Program-made: the position numbers and the translations under genes | The notes under the pieces: generated by a model | What the model saw: the letters and a program-made list of their open reading frames with translations, nothing else | The model's database searches: none | Told to the model about the DNA's origin: nothing | Shown: positions 8,921 through 15,170 of the stretch, piece after piece | Layout: each line of letters opens with the position of its first letter | Numbering within the stretch: the stretch's first letter is position 1 | Virus record (IMG/VR): IMGVR_UViG_3300036826_000250 | Coordinates: 1 to 36,274 of that record | Direction: 5' to 3' (one strand) | Length of the DNA stretch: 36,274 nt | From: a virus

Positions 8921-9361
8921 TTACCCGAGCGTCGGCTCCGGGTTGCCGAGGATCGTGACTTCCAGGTCCGACACCAGCACGTTGTCGATGGGCGCGGACG
9001 GCGCGAAATTGTTCACGAACGCCTTGAACTGGAACGTGGTCGACGCCGTGTCGGGGAACACGATCTGCCAGTAGCGCTCGACGCCGACGCCGGCGACGCC
9101 CTTCATGTCGTCGAAGATCTGCTGATGGATCGGGTCCGTCGGCACGTAATTGACCTGCGCCTGGACGGTGCCCCAATCCTTCAAGCCCTGCTTCTTGTCG
9201 CGGAACCCGCCCGGCGTGTCGTGCGAGGTGACGTCGATCACTTCCGCCGAGAAGCCGGCGATCTTGATGGACTTCACCTCGGGGACCGTCACGAAGCCGG
9301 TGGGCGTGGCGACGTCGCCCGCCTGGAGCAGCGTGCCCTTCCCGAAGACGGCCTGGCTCAT
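8921..9361 (-). CDS. Major tail tube protein (146 aa)
   Basis: ATG 9361 overlaps the preceding TGA by ATGA. The protein matches the siphophage tail-tube pattern: VPEVKSIKIAGFSAEVIDVT, SHDTPGGFRDKKQGLKDWG, a QAQVNYVPTDPIHQQIF helix-strand section and VFPDTASTTFQFKAFVNNF. These form the stacked hexameric rings of the tail tube. The length is usual for the family. The C-terminal strand SDLEVTILGNPEPTLG resembles the end of such subunits. About 139 bases without a gene separate it from the next gene. Confidence 0.93.
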   Translation of the reverse strand: MSQAVFGKGTLLQAGDVATPTGFVTVPEVKSIKIAGFSAEVIDVTSHDTPGGFRDKKQGLKDWGTVQAQVNYVPTDPIHQQIFDDMKGVAGVGVERYWQIVFPDTASTTFQFKAFVNNFAPSAPIDNVLVSDLEVTILGNPEPTLG

Positions 9362-9576
9362 GGCTCACTCTCCTCTCCCTGCGAGAGCGCGCCCAGGAGG
9401 GCTCCGACGTCGGCGCCTCGCAACGTGGTCGGGGTCTTGCAATCGCGGCAGCGGCAGACGATCTCGGCGGCGCCCCCGAGCGCGCGATACCGGAACAATC
9501 GCCGCCCGCAGCCCTGGCAATGCAGCGTGCGGTACGCGGTGTCGCGCGGGCGCGCGGTCAGGAGCGTGCCGGGCAT
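9358..9576 (-). CDS. Com-like zinc-finger protein (72 aa)
   Basis: ATG 9576 through TGA overlapping the tail-tube start (ATGA). Two cysteine pairs, CQGC at residues 20-23 and CRDC at 43-46, with CRC just before, frame the segment GRRLFRYRALGGAAEIV. This resembles the Mu Com zinc-finger family (CxxC, LLxxA, EIKCxRC), RNA-binding regulators of translation. The open question is why it lies among tail genes; translational control of the coupled tail-tube gene is conceivable but is inference. Coding is well supported by overlap and codon use. Confidence 0.88.
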   Translation of the reverse strand: MPGTLLTARPRDTAYRTLHCQGCGRRLFRYRALGGAAEIVCRCRDCKTPTTLRGADVGALLGALSQGEESEP

Positions 9577-9587
9577 CGGCGGGCCGC

Positions 9588-10073
9588 TCAGGCGCTCGCG
9601 CCCACCAGGAGGACGCTGTAATCCTGACCCGCGCCCGCCCCGGCGGCGACGTTCACCTTGTCGGCGGTGCCCACGGTGATCGCGCGCCCCGTCGGCGACG
9701 CGAAGGCGACGAAGCCCCCCGGGGGGACGACGACCCCGCCGCCGGTCCCGACGAACAGCACGGTCCCCGTGATCGTCAGATCGGCCGGCGACCCGGCCGG
9801 GTTCTGGATGACGACCGCTTTCAGCTTCACGAGCTGGAAGGCGTCGCCCAACGCCGTCTTCAGCGTGCCGGCAGACGACACGACCAGGTCCTCGTTCGCG
9901 CCGCCGGCCAGATGCCGGAGCGCGGAGTACGCCCGGTCGACCTTCGTCCCGCCCGTGCCGTCGACGAGCCCGAACGAGGCGGCGAGCGAGACCGGCGCGG
10001 CCGCGGTGCCGAGCCCCGCGGCCTTGGATTCCTTGACGCTGCCCGAGGCGCTGATGGAGCCCGAGACCGACAT
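9588..10073 (-). CDS. Virion protein, beta-rich (161 aa)
   Basis: ATG 10073 follows a GGAGGG ribosome site about 9 bases away. The N-terminus (MSVSGSISASGSVKES) is a low-complexity Ser/Gly run. The remainder alternates beta strands, with LVVSSAGTLKTALGDAFQL, VLFVGTGGGVVVPPGGFVAF and a C-terminal YSVLLVGASA. Small phage tail proteins with a jelly-roll or Ig-like fold look like this. It lies between the tail terminator and the Com-like gene. Family not recognised; decoration or minor tail protein is the best guess. Confidence 0.88.
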   Translation of the reverse strand: MSVSGSISASGSVKESKAAGLGTAAAPVSLAASFGLVDGTGGTKVDRAYSALRHLAGGANEDLVVSSAGTLKTALGDAFQLVKLKAVVIQNPAGSPADLTITGTVLFVGTGGGVVVPPGGFVAFASPTGRAITVGTADKVNVAAGAGAGQDYSVLLVGASA

Positions 10074-10088
10074 GGCGTGGATCCCTCC

Positions 10089-10496
10089 TCAGTCCGCGCG
10101 GAGCACGGCGACGTTGAACGCGACGCGGGTGCCGCCCGCGCCATCGGGGCCGAGATCGAACGGCGTCTGGATCGGTCGCACGGCGAGGAACCGGACCCCG
10201 CCCACCACGGCGTCGCGCACGGCGGCGAGCGCCCACGCCTGGGCCTGGGCCTGGGCGTCGGCCAGGGCGTAGGTCGCCGCGTGCACCGTGATCTGACAGC
10301 GCGGGCGCCCGAGCGCCCAGCCGGGATCGTCCTGCGTCGCGTCCGGGGGCTCGGCGGCGTACTCGACGACGCGCGTGATCGGGGCCGGCCAGGGCCCGGG
10401 CGGCAGATGCGCGGCGAGCCCGGCGAAACACGTCACGCCGGGGCTCCCGAGCCCGGCGGCGGCGAGCATCGCCACGAGGGCCTCGGCGGTCGTCAT
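10089..10496 (-). CDS. Tail terminator-like protein (135 aa)
   Basis: ATG 10496 overlaps the upstream TGA by ATGA; an upstream in-frame ATG at 10511 would add five residues. The order helix (TTAEALVAMLAAAGLG), ITRVVEYAAEPPDAT strand, RCQITVHAATYALADAQAQA and a C-terminal FNVAVLRAD strand follows the pattern of phage tail terminator or minor capsid proteins that cap the tail tube. It lies between the gp10-like completion protein and the tail tube, as expected. The residue-level match is moderate, so the name is from pattern plus position. Confidence 0.87.
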   Translation of the reverse strand: MTTAEALVAMLAAAGLGSPGVTCFAGLAAHLPPGPWPAPITRVVEYAAEPPDATQDDPGWALGRPRCQITVHAATYALADAQAQAQAWALAAVRDAVVGGVRFLAVRPIQTPFDLGPDGAGGTRVAFNVAVLRAD

Positions 10497-10729
10497 GTCC
10501 GCGCGCCGCATTCCCGACAGAGCGTGATCGTCTCGTCGAGCGTCGACACGTCGAGCCCCGCCGTCTCGGGGTGCCCGCAGGCGAGTCGGGGCTCGACGGG
10601 CGGGCCCGGCGGCGGCGGCGGCGAGTCGAGCCAGAGTCGCAACTCGGCGAGCTCCGCGCGCAGCACGCGGAGCTGCGCGTCCATCAGGTCGAGCTGGGCG
10701 CGGAGCCGGCGCGGGTCCATGGCGGTCAA
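10493..10729 (-). CDS. Coiled-coil zinc-knuckle protein (78 aa)
   Basis: The first 35 residues form a strong helix (RAQLDLMDAQLRVLRAELAE), then a proline run and a cysteine motif CGHP ... CREC near residues 51 and 72-75. The TTG at 10729 overlaps the upstream TGA (TTGA); ATG 10720 three codons later is an alternative start. It ends in TGA overlapping the tail terminator gene. Function unknown. Small helix-plus-zinc proteins of this kind are common as accessory genes in phage head-tail clusters. Confidence 0.82.
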   Translation of the reverse strand: MTAMDPRRLRAQLDLMDAQLRVLRAELAELRLWLDSPPPPPGPPVEPRLACGHPETAGLDVSTLDETITLCRECGART

Positions 10730-11031
10730 TTCACCGGGGCCAGTTCGACGACGGCGGCGATCTCGTGGACCTGCCCGTCGGACGCGGGGCAGACGACGGA
10801 GACCAGCCCCCAGGCGCCCATCTGGCCGCCCGTCACCTGGACGGAGACCGCCGTCCCGGCGGGGACGATCTCGCCCGTGCCGGCCTCCGGCCCCTGGCCG
10901 TCCTCGACCGTCACGACGGGCGGCCCGACGAGGGTCGTGCCGGGGGCGAGCTCCGGGGCGAAATCGAACGTCAGGGTCTTCGCCTCGGCGGGGGTCTTGT
11001 CGATCACGGGATAGCTCGGCACCGGGTCCAC
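10726..11031 (-). CDS. Ig-like or fibre-tail adaptor-like protein (101 aa)
   Basis: GTG 11031 starts two bases after the gp10-like stop. The protein is nearly all beta strand: AKTLTFDFAPELAPGTTLVG, VVTVEDGQG, AVSVQVTGGQMGAWGLVSVV and a final EIAAVVELAPVN. This resembles the short phage proteins with a DYTxDxxxLAxGETI opening and a final GxxYxVxxxVxT strand that join fibres or decorate the head-tail region. Without a search I would call it an Ig-like virion protein. No cysteine or catalytic motif is notable. Confidence 0.85.
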   Translation of the reverse strand: MDPVPSYPVIDKTPAEAKTLTFDFAPELAPGTTLVGPPVVTVEDGQGPEAGTGEIVPAGTAVSVQVTGGQMGAWGLVSVVCPASDGQVHEIAAVVELAPVN

Positions 11032-11033
11032 GA

Positions 11034-11429
11034 TCAGCCGCTCGCGCGCCCCGCCTGGGCGCGGATCGTCGCCGCCAGCCGCTCGGCCATGCCGCGCGTC
11101 GCCTCGACGAGCGGGATTTCGTAGAACTTCGCCTGCCCGACCCGATGGAGGGCCGTCAGGTCTTCGTGGACATACACGGCGTAGTCGAGCGCGGGCCCGC
11201 CGAAGCCGCCCGCTGATCGGAGCACGCCCCCCGCGTCGAGGGTCTCGTTGACGTGCCCCGAGGCGCGGAGCGCCCCCGTGTCGACGGGCGTCAGGCTCTT
11301 GGCCGTCGTCATGACGAGCTCGTGCTCGGTGCGGAGCGCCGTCGCCGCCGCGTCGCGGATCGCGCGGGCCGTCCCCTGGAGACGGCGCGCCATCTCCGGG
11401 AACCCGCTGGCGCGGACGATCAGGTCCAT
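11034..11429 (-). CDS. HK97 gp10-like head-tail completion protein (131 aa)
   Basis: ATG 11429 through TGA. It has the diagnostic gp10-like features: an N-terminal helix AIRDAAATALRTEHELVM, the motif TPVDTGALRASGHV at residues 47-60, then YAVYVHEDL and a KFYEIPLVEATRGM C-terminal helix. HK97 gp10 and lambda Z-type proteins complete the tail before head joining. The order connector, gp10-like, tail terminator, tail tube is conserved among siphophages and is seen here. Confidence 0.93.
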   Translation of the reverse strand: MDLIVRASGFPEMARRLQGTARAIRDAAATALRTEHELVMTTAKSLTPVDTGALRASGHVNETLDAGGVLRSAGGFGGPALDYAVYVHEDLTALHRVGQAKFYEIPLVEATRGMAERLAATIRAQAGRASG

Positions 11430-11433
11430 GCCC

Positions 11434-11796
11434 TCAGGCCGCCCCGAGGAAGACGTCCCAGCAGAGGGCCTGGGCGTCGGCGTCGAGCGGCGGCGCCGTC
11501 ACCGACAGGATCGGCGGCTGCCGCCCGTCGGGGAACGTGAGGCGGTCCTGCGGCGACACCGGCGGGGCGTCGAAGAACAACAGATGCGCCGTCGCGATCA
11601 CCTCGCGCCCGTCGAGGGTGACGACCCGACGCGTGGACGGCTCCACGAGCGCCCGACGCGTGACGGGGGCCGCGTAGACGGACGCGCCCAGGGCGTCCTG
11701 GCCGGCCCAGGCTTCGTGCGCCACGTCGATGCGGAGAGAATCCACGACCGCGCCCGCCAGGGCGACCCCCGCGCGGAGGACCGTCGCGAGGCTCAT
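11434..11796 (-). CDS. Head closure or connector-like protein (120 aa)
   Basis: ATG 11796 overlaps the upstream TGA by ATGA. The first 20 residues are an Ala/Val-rich helix (SLATVLRAGVALAGAVVDS). After that come strands (VYAAPVTRRALVEP, VIATAHLLFFDAPPVSPQD, GRQPPILSVTAP). The VDGREV-like turn followed by LLFFDAPPVSPQDRL resembles head-closure proteins of HK97/SPP1-type phages, which contain a VxxxTxVLLxPxxxVxxGD pattern. It sits between the DnaT-like connector and the gp10-like protein, the normal place for such a factor. Confidence 0.87.
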   Translation of the reverse strand: MSLATVLRAGVALAGAVVDSLRIDVAHEAWAGQDALGASVYAAPVTRRALVEPSTRRVVTLDGREVIATAHLLFFDAPPVSPQDRLTFPDGRQPPILSVTAPPLDADAQALCWDVFLGAA

Positions 11797-12344
11797 ACGC
11801 GCACCAAGGGGATCTCGACGCCCCCGGAGCCGCCCGCCGCGGGCGTGAGGCCGTTCGCCCACCGGGCGATCAGGCTCCACACGTTCGGGGGGATGACCTT
11901 CTGCGCGGTGGGCGTCGCGGCGAGGAGGCCCGCACCCGTGAATTCGACCTCGACGCTGGACGCCTTGACGCGCTTCACGCCCTGCGCCATCGCGTCCAAC
12001 GGCGCCTGCGGGTCGTCGAGCATCAGGTTCCGGGCGAGCTCGGCAGTGGCCGCTTTCAGGGCCCACGGCAGTTCCGTCGGCTGAATCGGCTGCCCGTTCA
12101 ACGCCCACACGCCCCACCGGGGCCACGCGAGGCGCTGCGTGGACGAGGCGGGCACCCCCGCCCAGTCCACGTAATCGTCGAGCAGCTGCGTCGCCTGCTG
12201 GAGGGCGCGGCACTTCGTATCGGCCGCGCGGTTCACCCACTGATCGGGGCGGAGTCGCGATGACCAGTAGGCGTCGGCCTCGGCCTGCGTGACGTAGGTG
12301 TTCGCCTCCGGGCCGCCGACCGTCGCGTCGAGCGCGCACGTCAT
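11793..12344 (-). CDS. Head-tail connector, DnaT-like (183 aa)
   Basis: ATG 12344 overlaps the upstream stop by ATGA. The protein has the pattern of the phage gp6-like connector or DnaT-like family: ANTYVTQAEADAYWSSRL at residues 14-31, then KCRALQQATQLLDDYVDWAG and the short motif QRLAWPRWGVW, followed by PWALKAATAELARNLML. YVTxxEADxYxxxR followed by ALxxAtxxLDxxxWxG is the family signature as I know it. These proteins extend the portal towards the tail. The name DnaT-like comes from a database label and does not imply a DNA-replication role. Confidence 0.9.
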   Translation of the reverse strand: MTCALDATVGGPEANTYVTQAEADAYWSSRLRPDQWVNRAADTKCRALQQATQLLDDYVDWAGVPASSTQRLAWPRWGVWALNGQPIQPTELPWALKAATAELARNLMLDDPQAPLDAMAQGVKRVKASSVEVEFTGAGLLAATPTAQKVIPPNVWSLIARWANGLTPAAGGSGGVEIPLVRV

Positions 12345-12688
12345 CGGCGCTTCTTCTTCCCCGTCGGAGGCGGCGGCGGCGGCGTGACGCGGGGAGACGG
12401 CGACGTGGGGGCGGGCGTCACCGGGCGGGCCCACGTCCGGGGATCGGGCGTCTCGGAATGCGGCGTGATTGGCGAGGCCGGTGCGGAAGGCATGGCCGGA
12501 TTCGGTCCCGTCCCGGCCACCACCGACCCCGCCAAGGCGAGGCCGCCCGGGGGCGCCGGTGCGGGGGTGGGAGCCGTGAGCGGCGGCTCGTCCCATCGGA
12601 CGTGCGTCCCCGGGCGGAAATCTTCGACGTTGATGATGACCGGGTGCCCGTCCTGGCCCCGGATCTTCATCGTCTGCGGGTCCGACAC
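12341..12688 (-). CDS. Proline-rich protein with short beta N-terminus (115 aa)
   Basis: Starts at GTG 12688, with ATG 12670 (MKIRGQDGHPVI) as a good alternative, and ends in TGA overlapping the connector gene. The first 40 residues (MKIRGQDGHPVIIN, VEDFRPGTHVRWDEPP) are ordered. The rest is a Pro/Ala/Ser-rich linker ending in a lysine/arginine tip (PPPPPPTGKKKRR). Function unknown. It lies between a 91-aa head protein and the connector. High third-position G+C and the ATGA overlap support coding. Confidence 0.82.
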   Translation of the reverse strand: MSDPQTMKIRGQDGHPVIINVEDFRPGTHVRWDEPPLTAPTPAPAPPGGLALAGSVVAGTGPNPAMPSAPASPITPHSETPDPRTWARPVTPAPTSPSPRVTPPPPPPTGKKKRR

Positions 12689-12698
12689 GCGGCCCGCC

Positions 12699-12974
12699 TC
12701 AATACCCGACCGCGATGTACCCGAACGTCTCCGTCCCGGCGGACGCCGTGCCCGCCGCCACCCAGGCGTAGACGTTCACGACGCCCCCCGACACGGCGTA
12801 GGTCAGGTGGAGCGAGCCCGACCCGACCGACACCTTGGGGGTGAGGAACAGGGCCGCCAGATTCGCCGCCGGGAACGGCAGCGCCAACGGCGTCGGGTTC
12901 GCGCCGTCGAGCTGGCCCTCGCCGGCGGCGATCTTCCACTCGTTCATGAGGGTCGGCGTGATGATCTGATTCAT
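12699..12974 (-). CDS. Head decoration-like protein (91 aa)
   Basis: ATG 12974 follows GGAGGG at about 9 bases and begins 16 bases after the coat gene. The opening MNQIITPTLMNEWKIAAGEG is helical, and residues 45-91 are beta strands (SGSLHLTYAVSGGVVNVYAW, TETFGYIAVGY). A small beta protein encoded straight after a coat protein is commonly a decoration or cement protein. That role is inferred from size and place only. Confidence 0.88.
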   Translation of the reverse strand: MNQIITPTLMNEWKIAAGEGQLDGANPTPLALPFPAANLAALFLTPKVSVGSGSLHLTYAVSGGVVNVYAWVAAGTASAGTETFGYIAVGY

Positions 12975-12990
12975 CGCCGGGGGCCCTCCG

Positions 12991-14130
12991 TCAACCCGCC
13001 ATGATGCAGCCGAGTTCCGGCCGCACGCACTGGGCGCCCCACAGAATGTCGTACGAGAAGCGCGTCTGCTTGTGCTGGCGGCTGATCTCGACGCGGAGCA
13101 CGAGCCCGCTGATCGGGTCCACCGCCGAGCGGAAATTGCCGAGCCCGAACATGTCCTGCGTCTCGAGCGGGCGCGAGGCGAGCGCGAAGCAATCGCGATG
13201 GAACACGAGATTGTTGACGCGCGTCTGCCCGGACCCCTGGACGCTGATGGCCGTCGCCGACGCCGGGATCGCCTTCTGGAGACCGGGCGCGATCACGATG
13301 GACCCGCCGTTCGAGACGTCCGTGTCGCCGGTCACGATGGCGTACGTCTGATTGTCGCCGGCGAATTTCACGATGTCGCCGACGACGAGCGTCCCGGTCC
13401 CCGCCGACGCGAGCGTGATGGTCGTCGCGCCGAGCGCGTAGCCGGCGGCGTTCGTGGTCGAGCCCGAGGCGGTCCCCGGGGTGAACGACGCCACGTTCTG
13501 ATCGAGCACCCAGGTCGCCCCGAGCTTGTAGCCGATCTGGCCCTGGATGATGCCCTGCGTGTCGCCCCGGAACGAGGCGTCCTGGAACGCCCGGAGCCCG
13601 ATGGCGTTGGCCTCGGCGTCGACGTCCATCACCACCGCGCGATTGTCCATCGGGGCGAGCTGTCGGTTCAGCACCTTGCGGGCGTCCAGATACGCCTTCA
13701 GATCGGTGGCGAACGGAGTCGTGCCCGGCGTCCCGGCGAGCCCGTAGACCTTGGCGGCGAGCGAGAGGATGTGGGTGTCGACCTTGTTGGCGAGGGACTT
13801 GATCGCCTCGCCCGCCTGCATGGGGACGAAGCCCTCGATGACTTCCATGACTTCCTTGTCCGTCAGGTAGAACGGGGCCTCCCACCATTGATCGAGCGGA
13901 ATGTTCACGCTCGTGGGCGCGGAGTCCGTATTCGCGGGCGGCACCGTCGCGGGGGCGACCTGCTGCGCGGCGATCGCCGAGGGGATCGGCACGTCGATGG
14001 ACGAGCCCTTCCGGCCGGCGAGGACTTCGTATTGGCGATTGACGAGCCGGGGCATCACGGCCTGCTGGCGCAGCGTGACGAGGCCCTGGGCGAGGAGCTT
14101 GTCGGTGACGGCGGTGAGGACGTTCGGCAT
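12991..14130 (-). CDS. Major capsid protein, P22 coat-like (379 aa)
   Basis: ATG 14130 follows GGGAGG at 8 bases. The N-terminal part (MPNVLTAVTDKLLAQGLVTL) and the run IDVPIPSAIAA, IPLDQWWEAPFYLTDKE, then GEAIKSLANKVDTHILSLA are typical of the P22 gp5-like coat family. Residues about 216-298 form an inserted beta domain (ALGATTITLASAGTGTLVV, DIVKFAGDNQTYAIVTG), matching the insertion domain of this family. The C-terminus returns to the fold (NLVFHRDCFALASRPLE, SGLVLRVEISRQHKQT). Many copies form the icosahedral shell together with the scaffold encoded upstream. Confidence 0.94.
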   Translation of the reverse strand: MPNVLTAVTDKLLAQGLVTLRQQAVMPRLVNRQYEVLAGRKGSSIDVPIPSAIAAQQVAPATVPPANTDSAPTSVNIPLDQWWEAPFYLTDKEVMEVIEGFVPMQAGEAIKSLANKVDTHILSLAAKVYGLAGTPGTTPFATDLKAYLDARKVLNRQLAPMDNRAVVMDVDAEANAIGLRAFQDASFRGDTQGIIQGQIGYKLGATWVLDQNVASFTPGTASGSTTNAAGYALGATTITLASAGTGTLVVGDIVKFAGDNQTYAIVTGDTDVSNGGSIVIAPGLQKAIPASATAISVQGSGQTRVNNLVFHRDCFALASRPLETQDMFGLGNFRSAVDPISGLVLRVEISRQHKQTRFSYDILWGAQCVRPELGCIMAG

Positions 14131-14260
14131 CGGCGGGGCCTCCCCATGACTGCGGAGTGAGACCCCACCGGGGGGTACTGCCGACGCGTCCGAGGCCGGC
14201 CAGCGGGCCGGGCCGCCGATCCGTCGCGCGGCGACCGATCGGGGGCAAGCGTCGTGAGTC

Positions 14261-14277
14261 GTCGCCGTCTAGGCGAC
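14261..14277 (-). other. Small perfect hairpin after the scaffold gene
   Basis: GTCGCC and GGCGAC flank a five-base loop, starting about 8 bases after the scaffold stop in the minus direction. There is no U tract. A second imperfect hairpin lies at about 14217-14239. The 154 bases between scaffold and coat genes hold nothing else I can name. They may tune the relative amounts of scaffold and coat transcript. Confidence 0.4.
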
Positions 14278-14284
14278 GCGGGGG

Positions 14285-15013
14285 TTACGGGCGAATGACT
14301 TGCACGTCTCCTTTGGCGATCTGCTCGGCATGCCGGCCGAACGCCAGCGGGTCGGGATCGTAGAGCGCCCCCGTCTTCACGGTCTGCCCGGGGGCGAGCG
14401 TCTGCCGGCCGGGGCCCGAGCCCTGCGTGCGCCCGTAGAACGCCGCGGGCAAGGTCTTGAGGAACCCGTCGAGCGTGAGCTCATGGCCGTCCTTGTCGAG
14501 CACCGGCTCGTCGCCCGTGTCGCCACCCATCGCGCGGATCGTGTCACCCACCACGCGGAACCCGGCGCCCTGGGCGCGGCTGCGGACGTCGACCAGGTAA
14601 TCCGCCTGGACGCCGGCGCGTTGCGCCGCCTCATTCACGGTCGTGTCGAACGTCTGGCGCTCGGTCTTCGCCCGGAGCGCGTTCCGTTCCGTTTCCATCG
14701 CGGTCAGCCGCGTCTGGAGCGGCTTCGTCGCCGCCTCGATGCGTTGGGCCAATTCGTCGTCGTTCGGGGGCTTCGCACGCTTGCCGAGCTCCTCGAGCGC
14801 GGCGCGCGCCGCGACGGGATCGAGATCGCCGTACTTGTCCTTCAAGCCGGCGAGTTCGCCCGTCAAACGGCGGTTCGTCGTGCGGAATTCGTTCAGCTGC
14901 TCGACGGGGGCGAAGCCCTCCAAGACGAACGCGCCGTCGACGTCTTTGTAATGCTCGCGCAGGGGCTCGGCGAGCGCGGCGTGCTCGTCCCGGGTGAGCT
15001 TGTGTTTCAACAT
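14285..15013 (-). CDS. Capsid scaffolding protein (242 aa)
   Basis: I place the start at ATG 15013 (MLKHKLTRDEHAAL). A GTG four codons upstream at 15025 is possible. The protein is acidic and helical, with a coiled-coil stretch at about residues 40-140 (EQLNEFRTTNRRLTGELAGL, LQTRLTAMETERNALRAKT), then a Gly-rich tail near residues 195-215. Size, charge and place between minor head protein and coat protein are those of a phage scaffold, which guides procapsid assembly and then leaves. No protease domain is seen. Confidence 0.92.
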   Translation of the reverse strand: MLKHKLTRDEHAALAEPLREHYKDVDGAFVLEGFAPVEQLNEFRTTNRRLTGELAGLKDKYGDLDPVAARAALEELGKRAKPPNDDELAQRIEAATKPLQTRLTAMETERNALRAKTERQTFDTTVNEAAQRAGVQADYLVDVRSRAQGAGFRVVGDTIRAMGGDTGDEPVLDKDGHELTLDGFLKTLPAAFYGRTQGSGPGRQTLAPGQTVKTGALYDPDPLAFGRHAEQIAKGDVQVIRP

Positions 15014-15029
15014 CGCGTGATCCACCGGC

Positions 15030-15072
15030 CCCGACGAGCGGGACGGAGCCCCCGCCCTGTCCCGTCGTCGGG
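15030..15072 (-). other. Strong hairpin upstream of scaffold gene
   Basis: Arms 15030-15044 and 15059-15072 pair almost completely, with one bulged base. It lies in the 157-base gap before the scaffold start. There is no U run in the minus direction, so a transcript-processing or attenuation role is more likely than clean termination. The remaining gap (15073-15170) shows nothing recognisable. Confidence 0.5.
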
Positions 15073-15170
15073 CACCGGCTGTGCTGCTCCCGCAACACCC
15101 ATCGCGGCGGACGCTAGCACCGCGCGATCGGACCTGTCAAGCCTCGGCATCGGCCCGCGTTCGCTCCTGG

